Source of the DNA: Harmonia axyridis
Taxonomy: Eukaryota; Arthropoda; Insecta; Coleoptera; Coccinellidae
Reading direction: 5' to 3'
Length of the DNA: 64,000 nt
Assembly (NCBI RefSeq): GCF_914767665.1
Contig: NC_059502.1
Span: 32,072,812 to 32,136,811 of the forward strand
Shown: piece after piece, positions 45,061-57,495 of the stretch
How the letters are laid out: each line of letters begins with the position of its first letter
Position numbering within the stretch: the first letter of the stretch is position 1
Made by a program: the position numbers and the translations under genes
The notes under the pieces: generated by a model
Told to the model about the DNA's origin: nothing
The model's database searches: none
Seen by the model: only the letters and a program-made list of their open reading frames with translations

Positions 45061-46465
45061 TAAGTAGTAGGCTGGTGCCAAAATTGTCAAATAACTTGTT
45101 ACTTCGTCCAGTTGTTGTGTAAAACCATCACTTAATTTTTGCAAAAACCTAGATCCTGTTTGATAAGTAACATCCTATTAATTAAATAATCATGCTGATA
45201 CCAACACTCTACATAGAGTACAGTGCATCCCATTTTGGGTGAGACTGCCAGGTTTCTCCCTTGTTATTTAAGATAGAGCCTTGCGGTTTTCACGTTCCTG
45301 TCCTACTTTTTCGTGAAACTCAAGTTGGTCTAATCAGATTGTGCATAACTGTTTCCGTTCAAAAGATACAGGGTGATTTTGGAAATTGATACTTTTCGGA
45401 CCCCTTCTTTATCTCCGAAGTTATTAGAAATAATGCTGAGGTAAAAACTACGTCTGGATCAGAATTCTGCGTAGAATCCAGTGGCGTACTCAATTTTTTT
45501 TTTCGGGGTATGGTTTTGAAGATTCAACACAAACTTATGTTTTTTCAATGGAACACTATGTGTATCATTACTTCGTTGAATTCGTTATTTTTTTCCCTTC
45601 AAAATGATATATGACACTATGTAGGTAGGATGTTCAGAAACGTTAAAAAAACACTAAAACATCAAATAATGATGATTTTTTGTTAATGGGCAATGGATTT
45701 CTCATAGAAAAGAAGAATCAATAATGATAACAATAATTTATAGCGATGACAGCTAGATCAGATTGGTTTTTTCCCTCCAATGCCTACTTGATAAAACAAT
45801 GCTCCCAAATGCATAGTAGCCATAATAACAACAAGGATGTTTGTGTCATCAATGACCTACTACTTTTAAAAATCGAAAGTAACAATCCTCTTATTGAAAC
45901 ATAGAAAATTCATGGCCCATTTACAAAAAAACCATCATTATTTGACGTTTAAATGTTTTTTTAACATTTCTGAACATCTTACCTACATAGTATCATATAT
46001 CATTTTGAAGGGAAGAAAATAACGAATTCAACGAAGTAATGATATATAGGGTGTTCCATTAAAAAAAATATAGGTTTGTGTTGAATCTTCAAAACCATAC
46101 CCCGAAAAAAAATATTGATTACGCCACTGGATTACGCAGAATTCTGATTCAGACGTAGTTTTCAGCTTAGCATTATTTCTAATAATTTCGGAGATAAAGG
46201 AGGGGTCCGAAAATTAACAATTTCCAAAATCACCCTGTATCTTTTGAACAGTTATGCAGAATCTGATTAGACCAACTTGAGTTTCACGAAAAAGTAGGAC
46301 AGGAACGTGAAAACCGCAAGGCTCTATCTTAAATAACAAGCGAGAAACCTGGCTGTCTCACCCAAAATGGGATGCAATGTACAACTGGCAATGTCTAGAG
46401 AAATTGTTTCCCATAACAACTGTCAACGAAAGTTATTTCTAATATTCCGAATGAAATGGTTATGA
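45061..46465. mobile_element. Short AGTAGGCTGG element interrupted by an insertion
   Basis: The left end AAGTAGTAGGCTGGTGCC and the interior AATCATGCTGATACC match the element at 46502-47950. A GAAATTGTTTCCC-type segment from that same arm continues only after 46380. The 1159-bp element at 45221-46379 therefore sits inside a shorter, internally deleted copy of the neighbour. Confidence 0.55.
45221..46379. mobile_element. Long-TIR element, TA-CAGTGCATCCC family
   Basis: The ends read CAGTGCATCCCATTTTGGGT and complement, flanked by TA (45219-45220 and 46380-46381). The arms are about 480 nt each and highly similar. Inside each arm is another TA-CAGGGTGATTTTGG end (about 45370) and a TATAGGGTGTTCC-like end. 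The arms may therefore be a stack of nested elements rather than one. No transposase frame is present in the short centre. Confidence 0.75.
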
Positions 46466-46501
46466 AAATACATTGTTATATCAACATGATAAATTATTTA
46501 C

Positions 46502-47950
46502 GTAGTAGGCTGGCGCCAGAATTCTTGACTAACTTTGTTGACAGTTGGTTATGTCAAACCATCACTTGAGTTTCTCAAATTAGGTAGAACAATTTCTTCA
46601 GGTATCAGCATGATTATGTAATTAATAGGACGTTACTCATCAAACAGGATTTAGGTTTTTACAAAAATAAACGAATTCTTATATGTTAATCCTCATAGCC
46701 ACAATTTTTTTTATAAGAATTCCAGTAACTCTTGAACTGTTCAGTTTGAATCCAATGTAGCATATTGCTGAAATTGTCATCACAAAAGCTATCTAATGCA
46801 AAGATATACTGGGTGTGCTATTTGGAAAAACCCTTTCGAAGAATAACAAAAAAAATGTTTTTCTTTTTCATTTTTCATGTTTATTGAGCTGAAAACACGA
46901 AACATTTGTTTTTTCGAAAACTTTAGCATTTACGAGAAAAACATGAATGTTTTGCAAGCTAATGTTGAATAGCATTTCATTGAACAAGAGCCAACCAAAT
47001 TAATACACTACTAGGCTAAGACTTTTACATCAAAAACAATACATAGTGAACAAATAATGAACAGAAACCTGTCGAATATCGACAAAACAATCACATTTTT
47101 TTTTATTAACCATCAGAGGTGTAACTCTACCAAGGGGAAGTTTTCAAAAAATGTCATACCAAATACTCACCTTAATGTTCATCACAGAATCACCCCTCAC
47201 ATGTTTTCGGTGTTATTCAGATACGAACAAGGATTTTGCAATTTTAAAAACTGGGCAATCTTTTTTGGCGAATTTCAAATTGATTAAATTATATTATATT
47301 TGATTGTGAAAATGAAGTCATTATTATTATTATTATTATCAATTACAACAGGTAGCTTTCCACATTTTCCATTTAAATATTTGACAAAAATCTATCATGC
47401 ATTCAAAAGCCTTAGCAGATCGTATTTATTCATCATGTCAATGTTGCATTGACATGATGAATAAAATGCTATTCATCATTAGCTTGCAAAACATTCATGT
47501 TTTTCTCGTAAATGCTAAAGTTTTCGAAAAAACTTGTAGAGAAACAAATGTTTCGTGTATTCAGCTCAATAAACATGAAAAATGAAAAAGAAAAACATTT
47601 TTTTTGTTATTCTTCGGAAGGGTTTTTTCAAATAGCACACCTAGTATATCTTTACATTAGATAGCTTTTCTGATGACAATTTCAGCAATATGCTACATTG
47701 GGTTAAAACTCAACAGTTCAAGAGTTACTGGAATTCTTATAAAAAAATTGTGGCGATGAGGATTAACATATAAGAATTCGTTTATTTTTGTAAAAACCTC
47801 AATCCTGTTTGATGAGTAACCTCCTATTAATTACATAATCATGCTGATACCCGGAGAAATTGTTCTACCTAATTTAAGAAACTCAAGTGATGGTTTGACA
47901 TAACCAACTGTCAACAAAGTTAGTCAAGAATTCTGGCGCCAGCCTACTAC
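46502..47950. mobile_element. Long-TIR element with GTAGTAGGCTGGCGCC ends
   Basis: The two ends are exact complements over GTAGTAGGCTGGCGCC. The arms extend about 460 nt at high identity. Each arm includes an internal TACTGGGTGTGCTATT-like end. The centre contains (ATT)n at 47318-47342 and a short frame (47057-47287) without recognisable domain. No clean target duplication was seen. Confidence 0.7.
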
Positions 47951-48489
47951 TTAAATCAAAAGCTCCAGTGACTGTAGCGAACTCTCGATATACTTTCGTT
48001 TTTTTCAACCTTCTCTTCTGAAATACTACATTCTCTATCGAAGAGAAGTTACTTCATTTTTTCACAAGCTCCAAGCTCCATTAACTGCAACGATTAATGC
48101 TACCTTGTTCATTAAATGGAGTTAATCAGAAGTTTTTTCAGGAAAGCAATATTAGGTCCACATGAATATTTAATTTCCTTTTTTTCTTGAAAAAACGCTT
48201 GCAATAGTCTTTTCTTCGAATGGATTATTTTTTTGGTTCAAACCATGAACAAAATGCAGCATAAGATATATAATACTCGATCCTCAACTTCTTAGGAAGT
48301 AGATAACGCTGGTTTTGCCTTTCCTCTTACGTGAAGAAAAACTATCACTAATGTCCACCTTTTTAATAAGAAATTGATACTAAACAAGATTTGAAAAGAA
48401 GCAACGAGAATGCTCGGTAGGGACATTTTTATTACTTTAAATTCGAATTCAAATAGTCACGTCCTTTTCGAAATTTGAAAAAATATCAT
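47951..48489. other. No gene recognised
   Basis: AT-rich spacer; no motifs. Confidence 0.4.
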
Positions 48490-48610
48490 ATGAAACACTT
48501 TCTTCGTCTTCGTCAGCCTTCCCTTATCCACTCCTGGATGTAGGCCTCTTTCATGTTCCTTCATGCTGTCCTGTTCTGAGCTGAAACACTTTGGGAAACA
48601 CTATTTTTCG
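48490..48610 (-). pseudogene. RTE-type LINE 3' end fragment
   Basis: On the minus strand the sequence encodes RNMKEAYIQEW followed by a stop and an AAG-rich run, the characteristic C-terminal end of RTE reverse transcriptases. The same ending occurs at 690-830. Only about 100 nt is recognisable. Confidence 0.6.
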
Positions 48611-50091
48611 TAACTTGCATTCTTTTGTGCAACCCATTTCTCTTGTTACGCAGAAATAAGCTCGTTAAGAAAAATAGTTCTTTTCCAAACTGGTTAGTGG
48701 TTGTACAAATAATTATATCGAATGATGTCTCAAAAACTTACCCACTTGAAACCAAACAATATCAAATATATTTACTTGAACCACAAAATTTTGAATCGTG
48801 TATTTGCAGATGAATAATTCAAATACTTTTCCTCTGTATCCTTTTCAATAATGTATATCCAAATGTTTTGGGCTTTCTTCTTAAAACGCTAAATGTGGAA
48901 TCCAAACACAAGCCGCCAACCCATTTTTCCTAATGGAAAAAACATTTATCCTTACTACGGTATCTGCAACATTCATTTTCTTTCTGTCATAAACATTAGA
49001 TGGATTCAGCGTAACATGAAAGCTTCAAAGTAGAATCCGTTTGGAAAATGTAAATGACTTGCATATGTTCCGTTGTTCTCCGACTGGAAGAGCCTTCATT
49101 GTTTCCATCTTCTCTTCTGTCAGCTTCGGAGAGCAAATCCATCGTGTATATAATTGTGGCGAATGGAAATGTGCTCAACTGGATATATTGGGAACTGAAA
49201 TTGAACATCATAACTGGCATCAGTTTCTGTTTGATATTTCCAATTACAAGTTTACTATCAATGTAGAATAGGTTTGGTTATGGGTCAGAGGTATAAAAAA
49301 AAAACTGTTGTCTCTTGTCTGTCTGCCAAGGTTTCTAACTTTATTGAATTAATTCTATCAGTTTTTTTACAGCTACCGCGATACTTTCAATATTCATAGA
49401 TTTGAATACCAAAGAATTTTTCTTTGAGAGTGAAAAAGAATAATTAAATATGACAACACACGTCCACAGACCTTTGTATATTGCTGCGAAATGCTATAAG
49501 GCTTGCCTGATAGGGTATTTACCGTAATTTTGAAGGAGAATTTGATATTTTGAAAAAATTGATGTACAGCGTGTTTACAAGATGTAACATAAAAACATAT
49601 TTTTCTCAGTCCGGACCTGAGATATTGACAAGTGACTAAAATTGAAAATCGATCATTGCCTTGGACTCATTTCTTGAAATTTTCATGGAAATCCATGAAG
49701 AGGCTCAAAAGTTATGTCGATTGAAAGTTGTCAATAGAATACATAAGACAGCATATATATCTCGAACGACTATACTCAGGACATATTTCAAATACTGTTG
49801 TCCTGCATTTGACTTGAAAACCTAAACAGTTTTTCTGTATGTCACTTCATAAATATTACTGTGTTCAGTTTAAAAACACATGGACTCAAGTATTTATTAG
49901 AAAAAAATATATACATTAGTCATTTATGCTTTTTTGACAAATAAAATTATTATTAATTAATTTATCAATTGAAAATTTCCTTTTATATGACTTCTTATCA
50001 TGGATTTTGTAGGGTAGTAACACTGAAAGCTGTATGCTTTACGATTCCGAAGAAAATTTGGTACAACTCGAACAAATGAACCTCAAGCGTT
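48611..50091. other. No gene recognised
   Basis: AT-rich DNA. Frames at 48625-48813 and 49041-49271 show no known domain. A single GTACAGCGTG near 49564 may be a decayed CAGGGTG end. Confidence 0.4.
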
Positions 50092-50182
50092 AAGCCTTGT
50101 TCGCATAAGGCGAGCATAATTAAATAAAATACTCGCTTTTGCCCAAAAATCACCCGCACCTAGCCTAATGCGAACAAGGCTT
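50092..50182. mobile_element. 91-bp MITE with AAGCCTTGTTCGCAT ends
   Basis: The 20-nt arms (AAGCCTTGTTCGCATAAGGC and its complement with one mismatch) surround about 50 nt of AT-rich sequence. No target duplication is clear. It is very small and non-coding. Confidence 0.6.
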
Positions 50183-50720
50183 TCAATTTCAGATTCAGTT
50201 TCGTGTATTTCTTAAAAGTTGCCTTATTTGAGAACCATCAAGTATATCTATAGACTTTTAGTTTATTGGTGTTAATCCCAGGAAATATACATAATAAGTA
50301 CCCAAAACAATTTTTATCTTGATTTCACAAATTGCTTCATTCAGAGGCATGTTATATTTTTTTTCTCTTGTAAGCAAACCTTCGTTGATTACGTTTTTTT
50401 CTTCCTAAATAACCAAAAGTAATTGAACCATATTTTTTTACTGTCATGTTAAAGAACACGTTTTGAGCTGTCAATAAAAAGGCTGCAATTGTATGAAGTG
50501 TGGTCAAGTTCAGTGTGTTCAAACAATTTTGAATATTTTTCATCGTTTCAAGAAATCCATTTGCATTAGCGTTATTAAGGTAAATGACGATACAGTGTAT
50601 CTTTGTAGAAGCAAATGAGCCCATAGCAAGCATTCAAATTTCTGAAGAAATAGACATTCTCAACCGCATATCAGTAAGAATCCTATAAATCAAAAGCTAC
50701 CGAATTTTCACTAGATGGTA
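50183..50720. other. No gene recognised
   Basis: A minus-strand frame (50352-50633) begins MLAMGSFASTKIH and ends lysine/arginine-rich, but no domain is recognisable. Confidence 0.35.
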
Positions 50721-52029
50721 ACTTGCGTTCATTTAAATTCTTTATCAAGAGTGCTGTGGAGAAATTAGAGTTGATTTTCTGTTCTGCGCTTGGCTTGTAC
50801 CATATAGTTGCCAGATTAAAAATAGGTCAACAAATGTCAGTAACAAATCCTCCAGTCTAATTGGGTTAATTACACCTTGATTCACAAAGGTCAGGAATGT
50901 CAGGATTCTGACAACTTTCGGTCAGGAGATTTTCAAAAAATCAGATGGAAATTCTCATTTGGACTGAAACAAGGTGAGATTATATGCGAAAAATAAAAGT
51001 AAGAAACATGAGACTCCCATTGAATTATTAAAAATACAAAAACATGATTTGAAATAAAGGAGCGGCTGGAAATAATCACCTTTCTGCTCTAAACATTTTT
51101 CACATCTTATTGTGATGGCATTGAAGACATTATCGAATGTATGGGGTGAATTGTTAATTTCTTCAACCTTTTCGATAATTCGGTCCTTCAGTTGAATTAA
51201 ACTAGATAGCCACAAAAAAAAATTGTGTGTGGTGCGTGTCATGCTCAGTGTTCAAACTCAAATAAGCCAATCCTGAAAAACATTCCTCAAAAAGGCTAAA
51301 GTTTTGGAGCCATATGTGCTCTTGCACCATCTTGTTCGAAGAAGCTTTAAGACAATTCCTCAAAATTCGGTTCTCCATTACAAGTATTTATTTCCTACAG
51401 TGGTCTGCTGTTGATGTTTTATTGAAGAAAATTGGGCCAATAATTCGCCTCCGACTCATAGCGCACCAACCTCCAACTCATTGAGATTGAAAGGATTTCT
51501 CAATAAAAAAATTCTGGCTTTTCAATTATTTACATTCACATGTTTTGTGAGTTGATATTCCCAGGAAGGAGAAACCACACTCCTTCAGAAAAAAAAATAA
51601 CGTTCGTGAGGTCTACTGTCTTTTTTGTTTGTCGATAACTTCCATACTTTCTTTCTACGCTGCCGATTCCACGAAAAATACTAACGCACCGTGGTACACT
51701 GCTTTGGAAACATTCACAATCAATGGGAACATCTGGGTACTCAATCCTGAATTCCTTTAGACATTAATCTATAGAATATTTCCATTTGCCTTCAATCTTC
51801 TGTCCATTTCTGAAGTAAGATTCTATCATGAATGCCCTTTGTACGTCGGAATAACCATGTTTTCTAATTTTCTAATACTTTTGTCACAGTTTTGAGAATC
51901 CAAATTTTAAATATAACAGCGAAATAGAAAAATTACCAGATAATGATATAGTACAAACTAAGCGCTATTTGTAACCACAGAAAATCCACTCCACAGCACT
52001 CTCGACCAAGAATTCAAATGAAGGCTCGT
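50721..52029. mobile_element. Tc1/mariner-type transposon with TA duplication
   Basis: The ends read ACTTGCGTTCATTTAAATTC and ...AATTCAAATGAAGGCTCGT, flanked by TA (50719-50720 and 52030-52031). The subterminal arms contain GTGCTGTGGAGAAATT, GTTGATTTTCTG and GGCTTGTACCATAT and their complements, and are shared with the MITEs at 5841-6007 and 32872-33059. The length of 1309 bp is usual for a complete element. The interior carries a broken minus-strand transposase. Confidence 0.85.
50960..51345 (-). pseudogene. Transposase C-terminal half of the 50721-52029 element
   Basis: The minus strand reads FFEQDGARAHMAPKL near 51340, the QDGA..H block with the second catalytic aspartate. After a damaged stretch it reads NFFLWLSSLIQLKDRIIEKVEEI, then HTFDNVFNAITIRCEKCLEQKGDYFQ, corresponding to FFLWG.LKDRVY and to the RC..CI...G.HF tail of Tc1/mariner-superfamily transposases. 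The N-terminal half between 51350 and 51900 is not readable as one frame. It is inactive, but enough remains to classify the element. Confidence 0.72.
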
Positions 52030-52179
52030 TATAGAATTAAATTTTTTGAGATTATAAGCAAAAAAATCTAGAAAACAACGATTTCCCAAAAAATATTCTG
52101 TTTGCCTATGAATCCTTCTTTTCTCTTCATGGCCAGCACAATCCTTCAGCAGACAAATTAGTCTCGAAAAAAATAAATA

Positions 52180-52550
52180 TTTGACTCAATATCCTGAGTA
52201 ATTGAATGTATTAGCTGGTTTTGTGAGAAATAATGTTCTAGGAGTGGGACCTTGTAATTGATAGCGACTGAATGGGAAGCAATATTTGCAGATGCTACAA
52301 TATGTTATTATAGCAGCTGTACGATACTTTATCGACAATTTCGCAGAAATTTGGTTTAAGCAAGATGTATACCCTGCTCATAGTGCACGTCAGTTCAAGA
52401 ATTTTTGAACAGAACTGGTTTTTGATAGCTCATTTGCATTAAAGGTCACTCGACTTTTTTTTGTGCGCCCTATATGAGAATTTTGAAAATTCAGAAGAGG
52501 TGAAGATCTTCGACGCTCGGTAACACCTAATTATACTTCCTTTCACTCAA
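52180..52550 (+). pseudogene. Tc1/mariner-superfamily transposase fragment
   Basis: The sequence reads NFAEIWFKQDVYPAHSARQFKNF, matching WFQQDGAPAH.AR..R.FL around the second catalytic aspartate. A decayed continuation follows in which only scattered residues fit. It lies just outside the element ending at 52029 and differs from its transposase, so it is a separate family. Confidence 0.6.
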
Positions 52551-53501
52551 AATGACCTTGAAAAATGTTTTTCGAATGACCGGATGATACTGTCTTCATT
52601 CAACTAAAAAATATCTTCTCTATCCTATAGAGACGTAGTTTTGCCAATATCTACCGAATTCACCATAATAATGTAGCGCATCCACCATATTCTCAATAAT
52701 TGGTTATTTCATGATCATTACTTCATTTGAAATATATTTTATTATCAAAAAATTATTCTGTTAATTCGAGAATGGCGGTGTTCAGTTTTCAAGATATCTG
52801 CAAATTGGAATTATGCCTTCGCTTGAACTCAACGACGCGTCAGCGGTTCTATTGAAGTATCTGTTTCATCTTCGCTGTTCCTTAGTTTATTTAACTTTCA
52901 TTCATTAAATACTTAATTAATTTTTGGTGATTCATACTATTTGAATCCATAATTTTGATATTTTGTTATTTTTTATATAATTTAAATACAAAACGGGGCG
53001 ATATAAACGAAATAAATAGCATGGTTTGCACAGGGCAATTCATATTGGTCAAACGTTCATAAATCCTAACTCTCGTTCGATACCAAGATATTACTCACAA
53101 CGGAATGTGAATATGATCATTAGAATCCAATAGTGTTGGTTGACTTTCATTTACCCATCATCGATGTTTATAAATGAGCAGGAAATGACAAAAAATGAAC
53201 TTTTCGAACTGACTATATTTGAACAGATTATAGTAGGATCATACCTTTTTTCTTTTTGAGGGAGCACGAATTTACTTGTCCCGAATAATTTATTCTATAC
53301 CAAATTTGGAATCTACTCTTATTCCTTTTGTTGATGTTCCTCTACATTTTTCGGTACGCATACAAAACATACCTTACCTTTTTTACTATTCAATTAAGAT
53401 CGCTTAAGGAAACAATTGGACATAGCATAAAAATAACAGTTTCGAACTCTGAATTATTTCACTCATAACAATAGCATATAGAGGCGCAATAACAGATAAT
53501 A
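52551..53501. other. No gene recognised
   Basis: AT-rich; no motifs or repeats assigned. Confidence 0.4.
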
Positions 53502-54023
53502 AAGGGTGTCTCATTTGAAAACACAATAACTCAACAACGAAACAGAATTTGTGAAAACACACAGACAGGTCGATTTTTGATGACAGTGGGACATGATCTA
53601 GGATACAAAGCTTGTTTCTACTAGCAACCCACTGAAAAGGGTTGTAATCCTATCAGGAATTTGAATATGGAAAGTGGGTTGTTTTGTAGCACAAATGTAT
53701 GCATGAATTCAAATTTGTATGAACCTGCGGTGAGAAATTGGTGAGAAATTTGAGAATTTGTGGTAAATTTTTACTGATACTGTTCGTGGAAAAAATTTTC
53801 TTTCAATAGAAATTATACGATCAATTATAACATCTCTCCATAAAAAACACCCTGTAAATTTGTGAATATTCACTTTATATAACACAAACTGCAGGTTCAT
53901 ATAAATTTGAATCCATACATACATTTGTGCTACAAAACTACCCACGACCTGTCTGAGTATTTTCACAAATTCTGATTCGTTGTTTAGTTATTGAGGGTGG
54001 ACACTTTTAAATGAGACACCCTG
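53502..54023. mobile_element. Inverted-repeat element, TA-CAGGGTGTCTCATTT family
   Basis: The left end AAGGGTGTCTCATTTGAAAA and right end TTTTAAATGAGACACCCTG are complements with few changes, each beside TA. The arms of about 90 nt include ACAGAATTTGTGAAAA and GACAGGTCG with their complements. Inner blocks (GCACAAATGTATG, TTTGTATGAACCTG) are also inverted. It is 522 bp with no transposase. Confidence 0.75.
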
Positions 54024-54252
54024 TATATGTACTTATTAGTCAGATCTTTCAAATCTTATATTCATATAAAAATATCAGAGGGATAATGTTGATATTGATA
54101 CCAAAGAATGCTAAGAATAATATAATTATTCTTTTTTTATTAAAGAAATCGATTTTGAGAAGTGAAATAATTTCATAATTCTGTTGCTCCTTATGTCTTT
54201 GAGTATACTCAATACTCATAATATTCCTAACAACAAACCTAACAAATATATA

Positions 54253-55643
54253 CAGGGTGAGTCTTTGACTTGTACATATATTTTAACCGAAGATTCTTGA
54301 GGTCAAAAGAAACACTTTTTTCATTTACCATTTTTTCCGATTCGGCCCTGTTAAAAAGATATAGCCATTTTAGAAAGTAATTCCTTTATGAAATGAAGCA
54401 TTCGATTTGTTCCAACTATCTCATAAAAATAAAAATAATGATCTGCATCAATATTTTTGAAGCCATCAGTGTGAAAATATGGAAATAAAGTTTTATGACT
54501 CTTTAATCAATGGAAAATGTTAGACTCCAATTGTAATCAAATTTGTTCTATGATATGTACCTACATTATAGCCAACTGTACTACTTGATTCATCTTGATT
54601 TTGCCATTGAAAATAAATGAGAAGTATTCAATATAAATATCCACAATTGTATATTCTGTTTCTTTCAACTCACCCATTTATTTTCATATTGGAACAATGA
54701 TGGCACTGTTGTCAATCATATGCTCTAGGATGAATTTATGGAATAGCAAAAGAATAAAAGTATTTAATCTCAATCACATGAAAATTTGTCTAGTATGTAC
54801 TTAGTGGTATGTTTCAAGGCGAATTTGAATGACCAGAAGAAGAATACAGTATTGTCCGGTAGCAGCAGTCTTTAGTGGGATATTGATTGTTGTCATTAAA
54901 ATGGGACTAATTTGTGAAAACTTTTTTAAACATGGGCTTTATGGGAAATCTGCACTTTTCAAAATAGAATGTTGATTTTAATGAAGTATCTTATTATAAG
55001 AGCTGTGTCAAAGCTCAGTAACTTGTAATCAAATAGAAGAGTTGAGGTGAGCTTATTCAAATAACTTCATTTTCAAACTAAGTTGGCTAGTACTTCAATT
55101 CTAAAATCTGAGACATGACATCATAGTAAATATTCATTTCTGTGGTCTTTTTTTCCACAACAAAACAGAGTTGCATTTAGCCAAAGTACCCAATTCTTCG
55201 AATTTCACAGATAATTTTTTTTTTTAAGATCAAGTTACTCGAAAACGGTGTTTGTAGGAGAAAATATGAAGAATACTTTTATTTTTCAAATTAGCCAAAT
55301 ATTATTCAATGAACGTTCAAATTACTTTTAAGAGTTGGGTTCTTCGAATTTCTGGTATTTATATGTGATGTAATGTTCATAATGAAGAAACTGAGAGATG
55401 TGTAGGGAATCTTGTGTTCGGAGAAGATGTATCACATCAAGGAAAAGCTATATTCCAAAAATCATTTCCTTCAATAGAACCATTTACGAGATATAGCTGA
55501 AAATCACATTTTTTAATCGATTTTCAACAGCCTGTATCTTTGTAACCGGGCCGAATCGGAAAAAACTATAAAGGAAAAAATTGTTTCATTTGACCTCAGG
55601 AATCTTCGGTTAAAATATATTTACAAGTCCAAGACTCACCCTG
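54253..55643. mobile_element. Inverted-repeat element, TA-CAGGGTGAGTC family
   Basis: The ends CAGGGTGAGTCTTTGACTTG and complement are flanked by TA on both sides. The arms of about 140 nt match the short element at 4539-4931. The 1.1-kb interior is AT-rich with no recognisable transposase, which suggests a non-autonomous copy with unrelated filler or a fully decayed gene. Confidence 0.75.
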
Positions 55644-55645
55644 TA

Positions 55646-57222
55646 TATTTTCAACACAATATATTATATCACTACTCAAAAAAATATTTCCCAAATTTGA
55701 GATATCATTTCTAGTTGCCATTCTCGAAACTCAATCGATAAGAGTGTCGCGCTCAGGAAGACTTAGGAAGTATATCCTGACCTAATTCATTAGACCTAAT
55801 ATAATAAGATTAGAATGAAAATAACCAGGGAATTTCCATCGATACATCTTCTACCCACTGCATGTTCCGTAATGTCTTATGAACAATTCCAATATGGTCG
55901 CTGAGCTCCTCCAGAAACGTGCAGAAATTTAATTTCGGAGAAGACTGGAGATAAATTGCAGAATGTGCCTCAAGAAAATATCGCACCAGCTCTCACTAAA
56001 CGAGAATGAAGCAACTCTGATGCTTATAGAAAATAATTTCATTAGTTTATTCAGTTGAAGTACGTATTTTGAGTCCATTCGCCATCAAGGTGAAGTGTCT
56101 GAACGCTCAAGAACCCCTCGACAGAGAATTGCGTCGTTTCAAATTACTCTATAAAAATTCCCGTCCAAGCTTCAACTTTTCTTTGGTGGGAATTCGGGAG
56201 TTCCACTTGGGGAATTTGAGTTATCAAAGATCCAACAAAGTAGGTAGGTGGCAGATTATTAGTCTCGTGTGGGTGCCCAGCAAACACGTTACATCACTTG
56301 GCAGTTTCGCGAAGTCTCAAATTGCACATTGACAGATATCTTCATTGCGATTACGCATACTTGTTCTAAACATATTTATTTTGCGACATTGCTTTGTTAA
56401 CAACAATTCGAAGATGCAGTGATAATAATTTGAGGATATTAATAAATAACCACAATGCCATCCCCATAGAAAGTGGTAAATTAGTAGTTAAAAAGTTTAC
56501 CATCGAGCGACTTCGCAACGAAGTCTTTTTGAGAACTACACAATGTTAACATGAATTGGATGATATTTCAAATCCTTTTTGAGTGGGTCACTTTATGTTC
56601 CCAATGTGGCTGTTTATTCTGGTGAATGTAATAGTAATACTTTGCACATTAATGTGCAAATTGATTGGATTGTTGAAAATAATAATTATTATTTTCAATT
56701 ATCCATCTGTGGCACTGAAATATCCAGCCCTCAAAGAGTCCGACGAATATTTATTTATTCTCCTTCATCTGGATGTAATAAACAAAAACAAACGATTCAG
56801 AGCAATCCGAGAGGTCGTCGGTGAAACCAGAACGTGATCCTAATAGAAGCATTTTTGCAACAAAATACAGATTACGTATTCACTTGGTCCGTTTTCTGGC
56901 TGATCGAGCGATATTTCGAAAACTACAATAGCTATAGGCTTCCCGTTTTTTCAGTTTTATTTGTGCGTTGGTGTCTGCCATGTGGCTGGTGATATAGCTA
57001 TATCACCAAAAAACCAATAAATTAAAATATATACATATAGTATTTTTTTATAAGTGGTCAAATGAAGACCGGCTAGGTTTGTTAATTTTATTATTTTATG
57101 AGAGATAATTTCACTTTTTTGTGACGTTTGTTTTTTTATATTAGATTGAATAATTATTTATTATATGGATGTTTCATTACTTCATTTCCCATTTCCAAAT
57201 TGTATGTACAAATTTCTACAGG
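55646..57222. other. No gene recognised; GC-richer stretch at 56060-56330
   Basis: A plus-strand frame of 87 codons (56069-56332) lies in a locally GC-rich stretch that also holds CTATAAAAATTC, a TATA-like word, near 56150. I cannot tell a promoter or exon from an element fragment. A perfect 22-bp palindrome (TGGTGATATAG and complement) lies at 56987-57008. Confidence 0.3.
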
Positions 57223-57495
57223 ATTACTTTTGTGATATTCATAAAATAGTCCCTTTGGCACTATACAGTGTGTTTCCAAATTGTATGTATGACTTTGTAC
57301 AAGATATTCTACACATCAAATAAATGATATTCTATATAGGAATCCTTGTCCGAATTTGAACAATACAAGGCATTTGACCTATATTAAATATCATTTATTC
57401 AATGGGTAGAATATCTTGTACAAAGTCATACATACAATTTGGAAACACACTGTATAGTGCCAAAGGGACTTTTTTATGAATATCACAAAAGTAAT
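57223..57495. mobile_element. Foldback element with nested TA-CAGTGTGTTTCC ends
   Basis: The arms of about 105 nt begin ATTACTTTTGTGATATTCAT and are near-perfect complements. About 50 nt inside each arm is TA followed by CAGTGTGTTTCCAAATTG, which by itself looks like the end of a TA-inserting element. A small element may therefore sit at the centre of an older inverted repeat. No coding sequence was seen. Confidence 0.7.
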
